From assembly GCA_965220045.1 (NCBI GenBank), contig OZ244803.1, forward strand, positions 2,294,001 to 2,358,000: a DNA stretch of 64,000 nt, read 5' to 3'. A program made the position numbers and the translations under genes. The DNA comes from VXOZ01 sp965220045. Lineage in GTDB: Bacteria; Chloroflexota; UBA11872; VXOZ01. The notes beneath the pieces were generated by a model. The model did no database searches and was not told the origin of the DNA. It was given only the letters and a program-made list of their open reading frames with translations. Position 1 is the stretch's first letter; every line of letters begins with the position of its first letter. Positions 1 to 8,048 of the stretch are shown here, one piece after another.

Positions 1-1
1 C

Positions 2-778
2 CGCACCCTCGTGGCGCAGCGGGTACGCGTGCACGGCCAGGAGGAACTCACCGGCGTGCTCATGCCCGCGACCAAGCCGACGCATCTCCTCGATGAGTCA
101 GAGCGGGGGAAAGCACTGCAGCTCGACGATCTGTTCGTTGACGTGGGGCTGTCGGGCGAACGCACGAAAGAGCTCGTACCTCTCGGCACGCCGATTACCT
201 TCGACCGCACCTGCGACGACCTCGGCGACGTGATGGTGTCGCCCGCCATGGACGACCGCGTCAGTGTCTATGTCATGATCGAGGCCATTCGCGGCTTAGA
301 GGAGCACGCGGCTGAGGTCTATGCGGTGGCATCCTCCCAAGAGGAAGTGGGCTTGCGCGGCGCGACGGTGGCGGCCTTTGGCGTGGAACCCGACGTCGGC
401 TTGGCGCTCGACTCCACCCTGGCCGTGGACATACCCGGCAGCTCGGAGACCGACCGCGTTTCGACACTCGGCGACGGCACCGCGATCAAGATTATGGACT
501 CGTCACTCATTTGCGATCCGCGCCTGGTGGCGCACTGCCGCACGATCTGCGACGAAAACGAGATCAAGTATCAAATGGAAATCCTCCCGCGCGGCGGCAC
601 GGACGGAGGCGCCATCCAGCGGACGCGCGACGGCGTTCCCGCCATTACCATCTCCACGCCGACCCGCTACGTGCACACGGTCAACGAGATGGTGAACAAG
701 CAAGACGTAGCGGCTACGGTCGAACTCGTGCGGCGATTTATCGAGACCGCTCACGAGATCGACCTCGGTTGGGAGTGA
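2..778 (+). CDS. M42 family metallo-aminopeptidase, 5' end cut by window edge
   Basis: C-terminal part of an M42 (FrvX/PepA/TET-like) peptidase, a cytosolic di-metal aminopeptidase that trims peptides. Seen: the bridging-metal Asp in AMDDRVSVY, the catalytic and metal glutamates in SQEEVGLRGA, a further metal Asp in ALDSTLAVD and the C-terminal metal His in RYVHTVNEM. The reading frame is open to the first base of the window, so the GTG at 11 is unlikely to be the true start; the N-terminal metal-His region is missing. About 255 residues remain of a family that is usually near 350. A second, full-length M42 gene lies at 60.4-61.4 kb. The family is secure; the substrate is not. Confidence 0.9.
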   Translation, partial: RTLVAQRVRVHGQEELTGVLMPATKPTHLLDESERGKALQLDDLFVDVGLSGERTKELVPLGTPITFDRTCDDLGDVMVSPAMDDRVSVYVMIEAIRGLEEHAAEVYAVASSQEEVGLRGATVAAFGVEPDVGLALDSTLAVDIPGSSETDRVSTLGDGTAIKIMDSSLICDPRLVAHCRTICDENEIKYQMEILPRGGTDGGAIQRTRDGVPAITISTPTRYVHTVNEMVNKQDVAATVELVRRFIETAHEIDLGWE

Positions 779-1209
779 CGTTCCACCACGAGCCAATAAG
801 ACAGCGACGCCTGGAATAACGGGGAACGTTCGGTCGATCCCAAACGCGATCTGGCCGGAGAGCAGAGGCTTCAGGTCTTGGCAATCTGCTGCCTCCGGCA
901 GGCTTTGGCGCCTGCCGGGGCTTGCCGCTGTGGGGTGTCCCGCGTGATTGCGCAATGGTCGTCGTGTGCGGCTCACGGCTAAACGCAGAGCCATGTGTCA
1001 CAGTCCTGGGCGCGCCGCAGCAATTCAGCTTGCCATTGATTCCTCAGGATAGCCGGCAGTACGCGCGGCAGTCGCATTCCCCATAGTTCTCCACCCTTTC
1101 AAAAGCATATCGGCCCCACCCTTCCACAGCGCTAACGTTGATCTTGGCCGTTTAGCGTGCAGTGCTGGTATCCCATCACGTCAAGAGTGTACCAATTCGT
1201 CCGCCTAGA
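779..1209. other. Intergenic region with one stable hairpin, no gene seen
   Basis: No convincing reading frame on either strand. A 9-bp stem CCGGCAGGC / GCCTGCCGG with a 6-nt loop lies at 895-918. It sits about 115 bp after the peptidase stop and lacks a T-run, so it is a possible factor-assisted terminator or simply a repeat relic. The rest precedes the histidine kinase promoter. Confidence 0.5.
895..918 (+). terminator. Hairpin downstream of the M42 peptidase
   Basis: Perfect 9-bp inverted repeat (895-903 with 910-918), loop TTTGGC. There is no U-tract, so intrinsic termination is uncertain. Confidence 0.3.
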
Positions 1210-1238
1210 TTGGAGAAGCGCAGCGGAGATACTATACT
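1210..1238 (+). promoter_or_regulatory. Sigma-70-like promoter of the histidine kinase gene
   Basis: TTGGAG (1210-1215), a 17-bp spacer, then TATACT (1233-1238). It ends about 33 bp before the ATG at 1271. Its position rules against the longest possible start (1157) and supports the ATG at 1271 or 1283. Confidence 0.55.
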
Positions 1239-1270
1239 CAAAAGCGGACTGCCGCTGCATCAAAGGCGCG

Positions 1271-2641
1271 ATGAGGTACAGCATGCCCGCGGAAAAGAAT
1301 GACCAGTTCACTCTCCCCCTCTACAGCATTCGCCGCAAGTTCAATCAGGTAAGTCTGGCCGTGCTGCTGACCCTGCTGCTAGCGATTTGGGGCATCATTG
1401 TCAGTTTCATGGCGTACAGGAGCGTTCAGGACGTGCTACGAGAAGGTCTTAGCGCAGATGACCGGTCCGGCGGGGTCAGCGCCTCACCGTCGGATGTAGA
1501 GATTTTAAATGCGTTACAGGGGATTTCCAGTGGATCGCTGCAGTTACTTGCCATTGGGCTTCTCAGCCTGGCGCTCTTGTCATTCGTGGTCTATATGTAC
1601 GTAACCGTTGGGTTGCAAACCGTAGCCATGGAGGTGTGGATACGCCGTATGGGCGCGGGCGATCTGGAGTACAAAGTTGGGGTGCAGGGGCAAGACGAGG
1701 TCGCCATGACGGCTCAGGCCCTTGAGGAATTGCGGCAACGCTCGATAAGAGCCATGCAACTCGACCTGGTGAAAAAGCTCTCACAAGACCTCCAGGACAA
1801 GAACGAGGAACTCGAGCGCGTCCTCGCGGAATTGCAGCAGACACAGGAACAGATCATCCTGCGCCAGAAACTGGCCGAATTAGGAGAGCTCACCGCCGGG
1901 GTCGCCCATGAGATCAGGAATCCGTTGAACTTTATGAAGAATTTCTCCGAAGCGTCGGATGAACTGCTCGCTGAATTGAGGGAGACCATAAACGAGAACG
2001 CGGATGACCTAGACGACAAGAGACGATCTCTAATTTCGGAGATCTGCGAGGATCTGGCCGAAAACTTGCAGCGTATCCGCTCGCACGGCGACCGCGCCAA
2101 CCGCATCGTGCACGACATGCTCATGCTTGGCCGCGGCGGTGGTCAGGTCCAAATGGTGAGCATCAACGACCTGCTCAGGGAACATACGCTGCTTGCCTTT
2201 CACAGCGCACGCGCCCTGGATCCGGACTTTCAATTGGACATCGAGGAGGAGCTCGATCCAGACGCGGGACAGGTACCCGTGATTTCCGAAGACATGGGGC
2301 GCGTGTTCTTGAATATGGTGGGAAACGCGTGCTACGCAACTGACGAGAAGCGTCGCGGCCTCGCGGGCAATTCAGACTCGTATAAGCCAACACTTTCGCT
2401 AACCACGGCGCGCAAAGGGAATTCCGTCGAGATTCACATCCGCGACAACGGCACGGGCATCCCGGCAGACGTCATGGAAAAAGTCTTCAACCCCTTCTTC
2501 ACGACGAAACCGGCTGACAAGGGCACGGGTCTCGGGCTTAGCCTCTCGAACGATATTGTGCGGCAGCACGGCGGCACGATTTTGCCCAGTTCCGAACCCG
2601 GGGAGTATACGGAGATGACCATCTCCATTCCGGTGCCCTGA
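1271..2641 (+). CDS. Membrane sensor histidine kinase with HAMP domain
   Basis: Two-component sensor kinase. From the chosen ATG there are two transmembrane segments (about residues 27-48 and 91-113) enclosing a short, roughly 45-residue loop, a HAMP domain (about 114-165), a coiled coil, then the dimerisation/phosphoacceptor H-box GVAHEIRNPLNF (His about 213). The ATPase boxes follow: N (NMVGNACYA), G1 (DNGTGIP), F (NPFFTTK) and G2 (GTGLGLS). The small extracytoplasmic loop suggests it senses the membrane or cytoplasm rather than a large ligand. No response regulator is adjacent, so it is an orphan kinase. The start is chosen because a promoter-like element lies at 1210-1238; an ATG at 1283 preceded by GAGG is equally possible. 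It converges with topA. Confidence 0.88.
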   Translation: MRYSMPAEKNDQFTLPLYSIRRKFNQVSLAVLLTLLLAIWGIIVSFMAYRSVQDVLREGLSADDRSGGVSASPSDVEILNALQGISSGSLQLLAIGLLSLALLSFVVYMYVTVGLQTVAMEVWIRRMGAGDLEYKVGVQGQDEVAMTAQALEELRQRSIRAMQLDLVKKLSQDLQDKNEELERVLAELQQTQEQIILRQKLAELGELTAGVAHEIRNPLNFMKNFSEASDELLAELRETINENADDLDDKRRSLISEICEDLAENLQRIRSHGDRANRIVHDMLMLGRGGGQVQMVSINDLLREHTLLAFHSARALDPDFQLDIEEELDPDAGQVPVISEDMGRVFLNMVGNACYATDEKRRGLAGNSDSYKPTLSLTTARKGNSVEIHIRDNGTGIPADVMEKVFNPFFTTKPADKGTGLGLSLSNDIVRQHGGTILPSSEPGEYTEMTISIPVP

Positions 2642-2800
2642 AGCGCTCATTCCCGGATGGAAACTCGCGTCGCGCGGTCGGCTCTGCCCGGCGCCAAGCC
2701 AGTGCAGGGCTGCACCAGCGGTTGTTGGTTGACACCTAGAGGCACATTTGCGGCAAAGGCTGAGTGGCTCTGGACGACTACGGTGCCTGAAACGCGCGTA

Positions 2801-4876
2801 CTAGTCGCCGGCAACTTCCGCCGTCTCTTTGACAGGCGCTTCACCAGCGGATTCGTCGCGCGCGGCAGGAGGCCGCGAACTGGCGTACTCGCAGTCAGGA
2901 TAGCGCGAACAGCTATAGAAGACACTGCCGCGCCGGTTGCGCTTGCGCACCACGTCCCCTTGCTCGCACTGCGGACACTTGACGCCAATCGTGTCTAAGT
3001 ACTGCTTGGTGTTGCGGCACTGGGGAAAGCCGCTGCAGCCGATGAACTTGCCAAAGCGCCCTTCGCGCAGCAGCAACGGCTTGCCGCACAGTTCGCACAT
3101 TTCTCCGGTCTCTACCACCGGACGCTGGACCCGCTCCGCCTCTTGGTCGGCCTTTTCCAAGGCGGCGCTAAAGCCCCCATAGAATTCTTCGAGCACCGGT
3201 GTCCACTGCTTCTCGCCGCGGGAAATCGCGTCGAGGTCTTCTTCCATCGCAGCCGTAAACTCAGTCTTGATGATGTCCGGGAAGTGCTTGACCAACATGT
3301 CCCGCACCACCATTCCCAGTTCGGTGGGTTTGAGGGTGCGCCGCTCCCGCTCTACGTACGTGCGCTCCTGGATTACCGATAGGATTGGCGCATACGTGCT
3401 CGGCCGGCCGATGCCTTCTTCTTCCAATGCCCTAATCAGGCTCGCTTCGGTGAAGCGAGGGGGCGGCTGGGTGAAATGCTGCTCCGGCCAGAGTTTGCGG
3501 AGATCCAGCACCTCGCCTTCCTCTAACGGGGGCAGGGACTTCTTCTCGTCGTCCTGCTCCTCGTCTGCGCGGTAGACCCGATAGAAGCCGGGACTTTTCA
3601 CCCGGGTCGCCGACGCGCGGAAGCGACATTTCAGATCCAGTGCATCCTTCTGCGGCACGACATCCACCGACGTCGTTTCGAGAATGGCCGGGCGCATCTG
3701 GCTGGCGACGAATCGCTGCCAAATGAGCGTATAGAGCCTGAGCTGGTCCCTATCGAGGAACTCACGCATCTGCTCCGGCGTGCGAAAGGCGCTGGTTGGC
3801 CGGATGGCCTCGTGCGCCTCCTGCGCGTTCTTCACCCGCGACGTATAGCGATTCGGCTTCTCAGTCACTTCATCCGCGCCGTACGTCTGGCCGATGAAGT
3901 CGCGCACCTGTGCAACCGCCTCATTGCTGACCTGCACGGAGTCCGTACGCATGTAGGTGATGAGGCCCACCTGGCCTTCCCCGCCGATGTCGATGCCTTC
4001 GTAGAGTTGCTGTGCCAAGCGCATCGTGCGCGCGGCGCCAAAACTCAAGCGGCCGGAGGCGTCTTGCTGCAAGGTGCTTGTAGTATACGGAGCGCTCGGC
4101 CGCCGGCGCCGCTCCCGTACCGAGATCTTTTGCACCGGCCACGCGGCGTCGTCCAGCTCCGCCAATATGGCCTGCGCCGCCTCACCATCGCCGATTTCCG
4201 GCTTCTTGCCCTGAAGCTGCACGAGATCGGCGTCGAACTGGTCTTGCTCGCGGCCGGCCGGCACTTTAGAGAGTCTGGCGTGGAGCGACCAGTGCTCCTG
4301 CGGCACGAAGGCATCAATCTCCCGCTCGCGATCAACGATGAGCCGCAGCGCCACCGATTGCACCCTGCCCGCGGACAGGCCGCGTTGGACTTTGCGCCAG
4401 AGAAAAGGGCTCATCTTGTACCCGACCAGACGATCGAGCACACGCCGGGCTTGCTGCGCGTCCACGAGGTCCGCGTTGATGTCACGCGGTTCCTCCAGCG
4501 CATGCTTCACCGCGTCTTGCGTGATTTCGTGAAAGACCACCCGCTTCGCGCTCAAGTCTTGGTTCTTCATCTTGCGCTTGAGCGCCTCGAGCAAGTGCCA
4601 CGCTATGGCTTCCCCTTCGCGATCGGGGTCGGTGGCAAGCAGAATCTCACTCGACTTCCGCGCTTGCTCGGTCAGCTTCTTGACGGTGGCGTTCTTGTCC
4701 CGGGGGATCACGTATGAGGGCGCAAAGTCTTTTTCAACTTCCACCCCCAGTTTGCTCTTGGGGAGATCACGCACGTGCCCCATGGACGACTCGACGGCAA
4801 AATTGCGGCCGAGGAATTTCTTGATGGTTCGCGCCTTGGTTGGCGATTCAACGACGATCAGTTTGCGTTTTGCCAA
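2801..4876 (-). CDS. topA: DNA topoisomerase I (type IA)
   Basis: Relaxes negative supercoils by single-strand passage through a 5'-phosphotyrosine intermediate. Toprim domain at the N-terminus with KLIVVESPTKA and DPDREGE (83-89); active-site tyrosine in GLITYMRTDS (Tyr about 308). Two C-terminal four-cysteine zinc ribbons (CELC...CSGFPQC near 593-618 and CPQC...CSRYPDC near 636-660). Its 691 residues are shorter than the E. coli enzyme but normal for many phyla. Translation starts with TTG at 4876, preceded on the minus strand by AGGTG seven bases upstream. It stands alone, convergent with the histidine kinase; the 3' end lies 160 bp from that gene's stop. Confidence 0.97.
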   Translation of the reverse strand: MAKRKLIVVESPTKARTIKKFLGRNFAVESSMGHVRDLPKSKLGVEVEKDFAPSYVIPRDKNATVKKLTEQARKSSEILLATDPDREGEAIAWHLLEALKRKMKNQDLSAKRVVFHEITQDAVKHALEEPRDINADLVDAQQARRVLDRLVGYKMSPFLWRKVQRGLSAGRVQSVALRLIVDREREIDAFVPQEHWSLHARLSKVPAGREQDQFDADLVQLQGKKPEIGDGEAAQAILAELDDAAWPVQKISVRERRRRPSAPYTTSTLQQDASGRLSFGAARTMRLAQQLYEGIDIGGEGQVGLITYMRTDSVQVSNEAVAQVRDFIGQTYGADEVTEKPNRYTSRVKNAQEAHEAIRPTSAFRTPEQMREFLDRDQLRLYTLIWQRFVASQMRPAILETTSVDVVPQKDALDLKCRFRASATRVKSPGFYRVYRADEEQDDEKKSLPPLEEGEVLDLRKLWPEQHFTQPPPRFTEASLIRALEEEGIGRPSTYAPILSVIQERTYVERERRTLKPTELGMVVRDMLVKHFPDIIKTEFTAAMEEDLDAISRGEKQWTPVLEEFYGGFSAALEKADQEAERVQRPVVETGEMCELCGKPLLLREGRFGKFIGCSGFPQCRNTKQYLDTIGVKCPQCEQGDVVRKRNRRGSVFYSCSRYPDCEYASSRPPAARDESAGEAPVKETAEVAGD

Positions 4877-5262
4877 TTTCCTTCACCTACATGGCTGGTT
4901 CAGAGCAGACCTATACAACAGTATGCGCTACGGCAAGAGAATTGAAATCCGTTCACGGAAGACCGGGCAACAGGCGCAATTGAGCCCGCGTACCCGTCCA
5001 AGTCCTACACACTACACCAAGCGCCCGTGTTTTGTCACGCGGAAGAACCGACGGAATTAGTAGATATAGACTTGATAGAATCGTGTCGCGTGCGGTTCCT
5101 GTCATTCCGAGTGCAGCGTCGAACAGGGTTCGCGGAATCTAGAATTCGTCCATTCGAGATTCTTCGTCGCTCCGCTCCTCAGAATGACATATCAAGGGCA
5201 ACCTTATGCGTTTGTTTGTACACTGTCAATCATATCTCTATGGTCTAAGTCCAAATCTACTA
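4877..5262. other. Intergenic region containing a MITE-like repeat
   Basis: No gene seen. It contains the upstream region of topA (minus strand) and one copy of the TGTCATTCC-ended repeat at 5100-5189, next to the 3' end of the DegT gene. Confidence 0.6.
5100..5189. repeat. MITE-like element, copy 1 (TGTCATTCC ... AATGACA ends)
   Basis: About 90 bp, bounded by TGTCATTCCGA and an imperfect inverse ending GAATGACA, with an internal GCGGAATCTAGA. Related elements lie at 39854-39957 and 48189-48340. No coding capacity, so it is likely non-autonomous or a passive palindromic repeat. Confidence 0.7.
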
Positions 5263-6552
5263 TTACCGAGAACCGCTGGCGTGTGCTCGCTCCCAAGCAT
5301 GGAGTTCGGCGACATTCTCCCGAATCTTGCGCACGGCGTCAAGAATATGGTCCATGTGCTGCCGCGGTCCCAGGAACAGCGTGTGCGAGAACGCCAGCGC
5401 TTCCGTCGCGCAAATGCGCTCCGTTTCGGGGCAATGAATGGCAGCATAATCCATCTCTTTCCCATACACTCGGTCGTTGAATGGATAGTTGGTGCGCCCG
5501 CAATCCATTTCGGTGAGCGCGGCGTTCGTATAGAGCGGCGCAGTCTGTCCCGTACTCGTCGGCACGCCCTCGGCCTTCAGCGCGGCCAGGAAGGTATCAC
5601 GCTGGATGTGCTCAAATGCTGACGATACGAAACGCCAGTGCCAGATGTAGAAGCTCCAGCGAGTCACGCGCGGGTCCCAGACGATGCCGTCTACGCCCGG
5701 GATTTCAGAGAGCCCCTGCCTGAGATAACGGGCATTGGCCTGCCGGATAGCAACCTGCTCCGGCAGCCGTTCCAGCGCCGCCAGACCCAGAGCGCCGATC
5801 CACTCGGTCAAACGCAAGTTCGTGCCGGGCAGCGACCGCGCCGGTTTCGGCCGTCCGTTCGCGCCGTTCACGTGGTGCAGGCCGTAGAGGCGCTCCTGCA
5901 GTTCATCGCTGTCGGTAAGCACCATGCCGCCTTCTCCCAAGGCCACCACCTTGCTGCCCTGGAAGCTGAAAGCGCCGGCGTCCTCGATGGCGCCCACTCC
6001 CCGGCCCCGCCACTGGCTGCCGTGGGCATGCGCGCAATCGCCCACCAGCGCAATCCCGTGTCTGTCGGCCAGTGCGCGCAGGGCGTCCATATCTGCGGGC
6101 ATGCCGCCGTTGTGCACGCACATGACCGCCCGCGTCTTGGGAGTGATAGCTTCCTCGACCTTACCGGCGTCTATGTTGTAGGTGCCGGGATCGATGTCCA
6201 CGAACACCGGCGCCGCGCCTACGGCTACCACTGCGGTGGCTACGGTGATCCACGTCGCCGCCGGAATGATGACTTCGTCGCCCGGCTCCACGCCGACCGC
6301 CTTCAAAGCCAGTTCCATGCCAATGGAACCCGTGGCGACAGCCACGCCGTGTCGCGCGTCCTGGTAAGCCGCAAACGCGTCTTCGAAGCGCCACACCCAA
6401 GACTCGTCCCCATCGAATTTGGACCGCGTCCAGGCCCGGCTCTGCAAGACGTCCGACAGCGCCTGTTCGTCGCGCTCATCGTACACCGGCCACTGTGACC
6501 CTAACGCCTCGGTGACAACCGGCGCGCCGCCGGTCAAGGCAAGTTTTCCCAT
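5263..6552 (-). CDS. DegT/DnrJ/EryC1 family PLP aminotransferase
   Basis: Fold-type I PLP enzyme of the sugar-aminotransferase (AHBA synthase-like) family, which normally transaminates keto-sugars or related cyclic ketones. Seen: the Schiff-base lysine in FSFQGSKVV (Lys about 201), the aspartate that contacts the pyridine nitrogen in GDCAHAHGS (Asp about 172), and the conserved PAATWITVATAV region. The length of 429 is normal. ATG start with AGAGG about 11 bp upstream. It has no sugar-nucleotide neighbours, so the substrate is unknown; a second, divergent DegT protein is at 44.5-45.8 kb. Isolated minus-strand gene between topA and the midA-like gene. Confidence 0.92.
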   Translation of the reverse strand: MGKLALTGGAPVVTEALGSQWPVYDERDEQALSDVLQSRAWTRSKFDGDESWVWRFEDAFAAYQDARHGVAVATGSIGMELALKAVGVEPGDEVIIPAATWITVATAVVAVGAAPVFVDIDPGTYNIDAGKVEEAITPKTRAVMCVHNGGMPADMDALRALADRHGIALVGDCAHAHGSQWRGRGVGAIEDAGAFSFQGSKVVALGEGGMVLTDSDELQERLYGLHHVNGANGRPKPARSLPGTNLRLTEWIGALGLAALERLPEQVAIRQANARYLRQGLSEIPGVDGIVWDPRVTRWSFYIWHWRFVSSAFEHIQRDTFLAALKAEGVPTSTGQTAPLYTNAALTEMDCGRTNYPFNDRVYGKEMDYAAIHCPETERICATEALAFSHTLFLGPRQHMDHILDAVRKIRENVAELHAWERAHASGSR

Positions 6553-6708
6553 ACGTCAACCATCCTCTTGTCGTTCACGATCGTCGCTCGCAGACAGCCA
6601 TCCCGGGGTCGTGATGCTACCTTACCCACTATAGCAATGATCAATCTGCCGCTCTTTGCAGCGCAAACCGACAGACGTAACGAAGGCCCTGCCTGGAGCA
6701 ACGAGATC

Positions 6709-7872
6709 CTATTGTGCCGCATCCTTCGCCTGCACCAGCACGCGAAACCCGCCGAGGCCGTCGGGCCAGATGAGGTCGGTGATAGCGCGCTTGGCGCGTT
6801 GCGTTTCCGCGGTAACCGGCTGGTGGGCAAGCGCCGCCAGTTCCTCACCGACGCCCAAACCAAGGAGATACTCGGCCTGTGACTGTACGCTCCCCCTGCC
6901 CAAACCGGCCGTTTCGCCGTATTCCATAAGCGCGGAGAAGTTCACGTGGGCGGTTATGTCTTGTGCGCCAATGCGGATGTAGGGATTCCTGTGCACGCCG
7001 TGCCGGTAATAGCAGGCCAGCGTGCCCTCCACCCAGCGTGTGCTGCAGAGCTCATGCCACGTGGCGCCGTAGTCGATAGTGATCACGGTGCCCCTCTTCA
7101 GCACGCGTGCTACCGTTTCCAACCACGCCAGGGCCGCAAGGCAGATCTCCCCCTGCCAGCCTTCCGGGGGCCGGCCGAGTCGCTCCAGGAAGTCTGCAAG
7201 TTCTGGGCAGGAGGGAGCGCCAAATTCCTCGCGAATCGCCCCATCCCACACAGTCACGTAAAGTTCTTGCAGTTCACCTTGTCTTATGCGGACCCGATGG
7301 ACGGGCAGTGCGTCCAGCAATTCGTTGGAGAGCACCACGCCGACTACGGGAGCGGCAACGGATTCTCCGACAAACACGGGGTGCGCGGCAGCCGCTGCAA
7401 GCGCCTCCTTCTGCTCGTGATTTGGCCCGGTGCCGCGATCGATCAGTTGGTTGTGCGTGCACTGCCAGCAGTCTGGCGCTTCTTTGCGGAGGCCGTTCAA
7501 GATGTCCCACGCCATGATGCCGCGGCCGGCACCCATTTCCACCACGTCGAACCGCGACGGCTCGCCGAGTTCCTGCCAGACCCGTGCGACGTGGCGCGCG
7601 ATGTACGCCCCAAAGACCGCGTGGAGGTGCGGCGCGGTGTAATAGTCGTGCGGCGGGCCGGTTTGCAACGCGACAACTGGATTCCGGCTTTCGCCGGAAT
7701 GACGGGCGGCGGAATCACTATCCTCCTTCCCAAGCTCGGGAGGAGCAGTATAGTACCCGGCGCCCGGCGCATAGAGCGCGATTTCCATGAATTCAGCAAA
7801 CGTGATCTTGCCTTTGTCGGCAATCGCAGCGTGGACAAGATCAGTAGCGGTTGGCGAGGTCATGTTTTGCAC
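6709..7872 (-). CDS. MidA/NDUFAF7-type SAM-dependent methyltransferase with an in-frame palindromic repeat
   Basis: DUF185/MidA family; the characterised mitochondrial member NDUFAF7 methylates an arginine of complex I subunit NDUFS2. Seen: the N-terminal FAEFMEIALYAPGAGYY, then DYYTAPHLHAVFG, the SAM-binding VEMGAGRGIMA and the LSNELLDALPVH motif. Between GYY (residue 41) and DYYTAP (76) lies an unusually long insert including RHSGESRNPV (57-66), which is the translation of the palindromic repeat common in this window's intergenic DNA. Start: GTG at 7872 with GGAG 10 bp upstream, or the in-frame ATG at 7863. Divergent from the dehydratase gene. Whether the insert is tolerated is inferred from the intact frame. 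Confidence 0.85.
   Translation of the reverse strand: MQNMTSPTATDLVHAAIADKGKITFAEFMEIALYAPGAGYYTAPPELGKEDSDSAARHSGESRNPVVALQTGPPHDYYTAPHLHAVFGAYIARHVARVWQELGEPSRFDVVEMGAGRGIMAWDILNGLRKEAPDCWQCTHNQLIDRGTGPNHEQKEALAAAAAHPVFVGESVAAPVVGVVLSNELLDALPVHRVRIRQGELQELYVTVWDGAIREEFGAPSCPELADFLERLGRPPEGWQGEICLAALAWLETVARVLKRGTVITIDYGATWHELCSTRWVEGTLACYYRHGVHRNPYIRIGAQDITAHVNFSALMEYGETAGLGRGSVQSQAEYLLGLGVGEELAALAHQPVTAETQRAKRAITDLIWPDGLGGFRVLVQAKDAAQ
7678..7706. repeat. Type A palindromic repeat inside the midA-like coding sequence
   Basis: Stem ATTCCGGC / GCCGGAAT (7681-7688 with 7693-7700), loop TTTC, followed by GACGGG. It is the same variant as the intergenic copy at 16350-16378 and keeps the reading frame open. 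Confidence 0.9.
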
Positions 7873-8048
7873 CGCGCTTCTACTCCAGCCGGCCGTTCCA
7901 TCCGCGCCACTTTCTCAATCTGTGATCTATGTCGCACTGTCTGCCGCCTCATATTGCCCTGTGCACGGTTATTCCTCACACTATTCTGTACAATAGAGGG
8001 CAATACGGCAGCAGACAACCCGACAGGCACTGCAGGGAGGTTTGGGGC

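Noticed and set aside
3812..4717. 301-codon plus-strand frame
   Set aside because: Antisense to topA; no ribosome-binding site and no recognisable domain.
7929..8048. N-terminal 40-residue extension of the dehydratase
   Set aside because: No ribosome-binding site at 7929, whereas GGGAGG precedes the ATG at 8049, where family resemblance begins.
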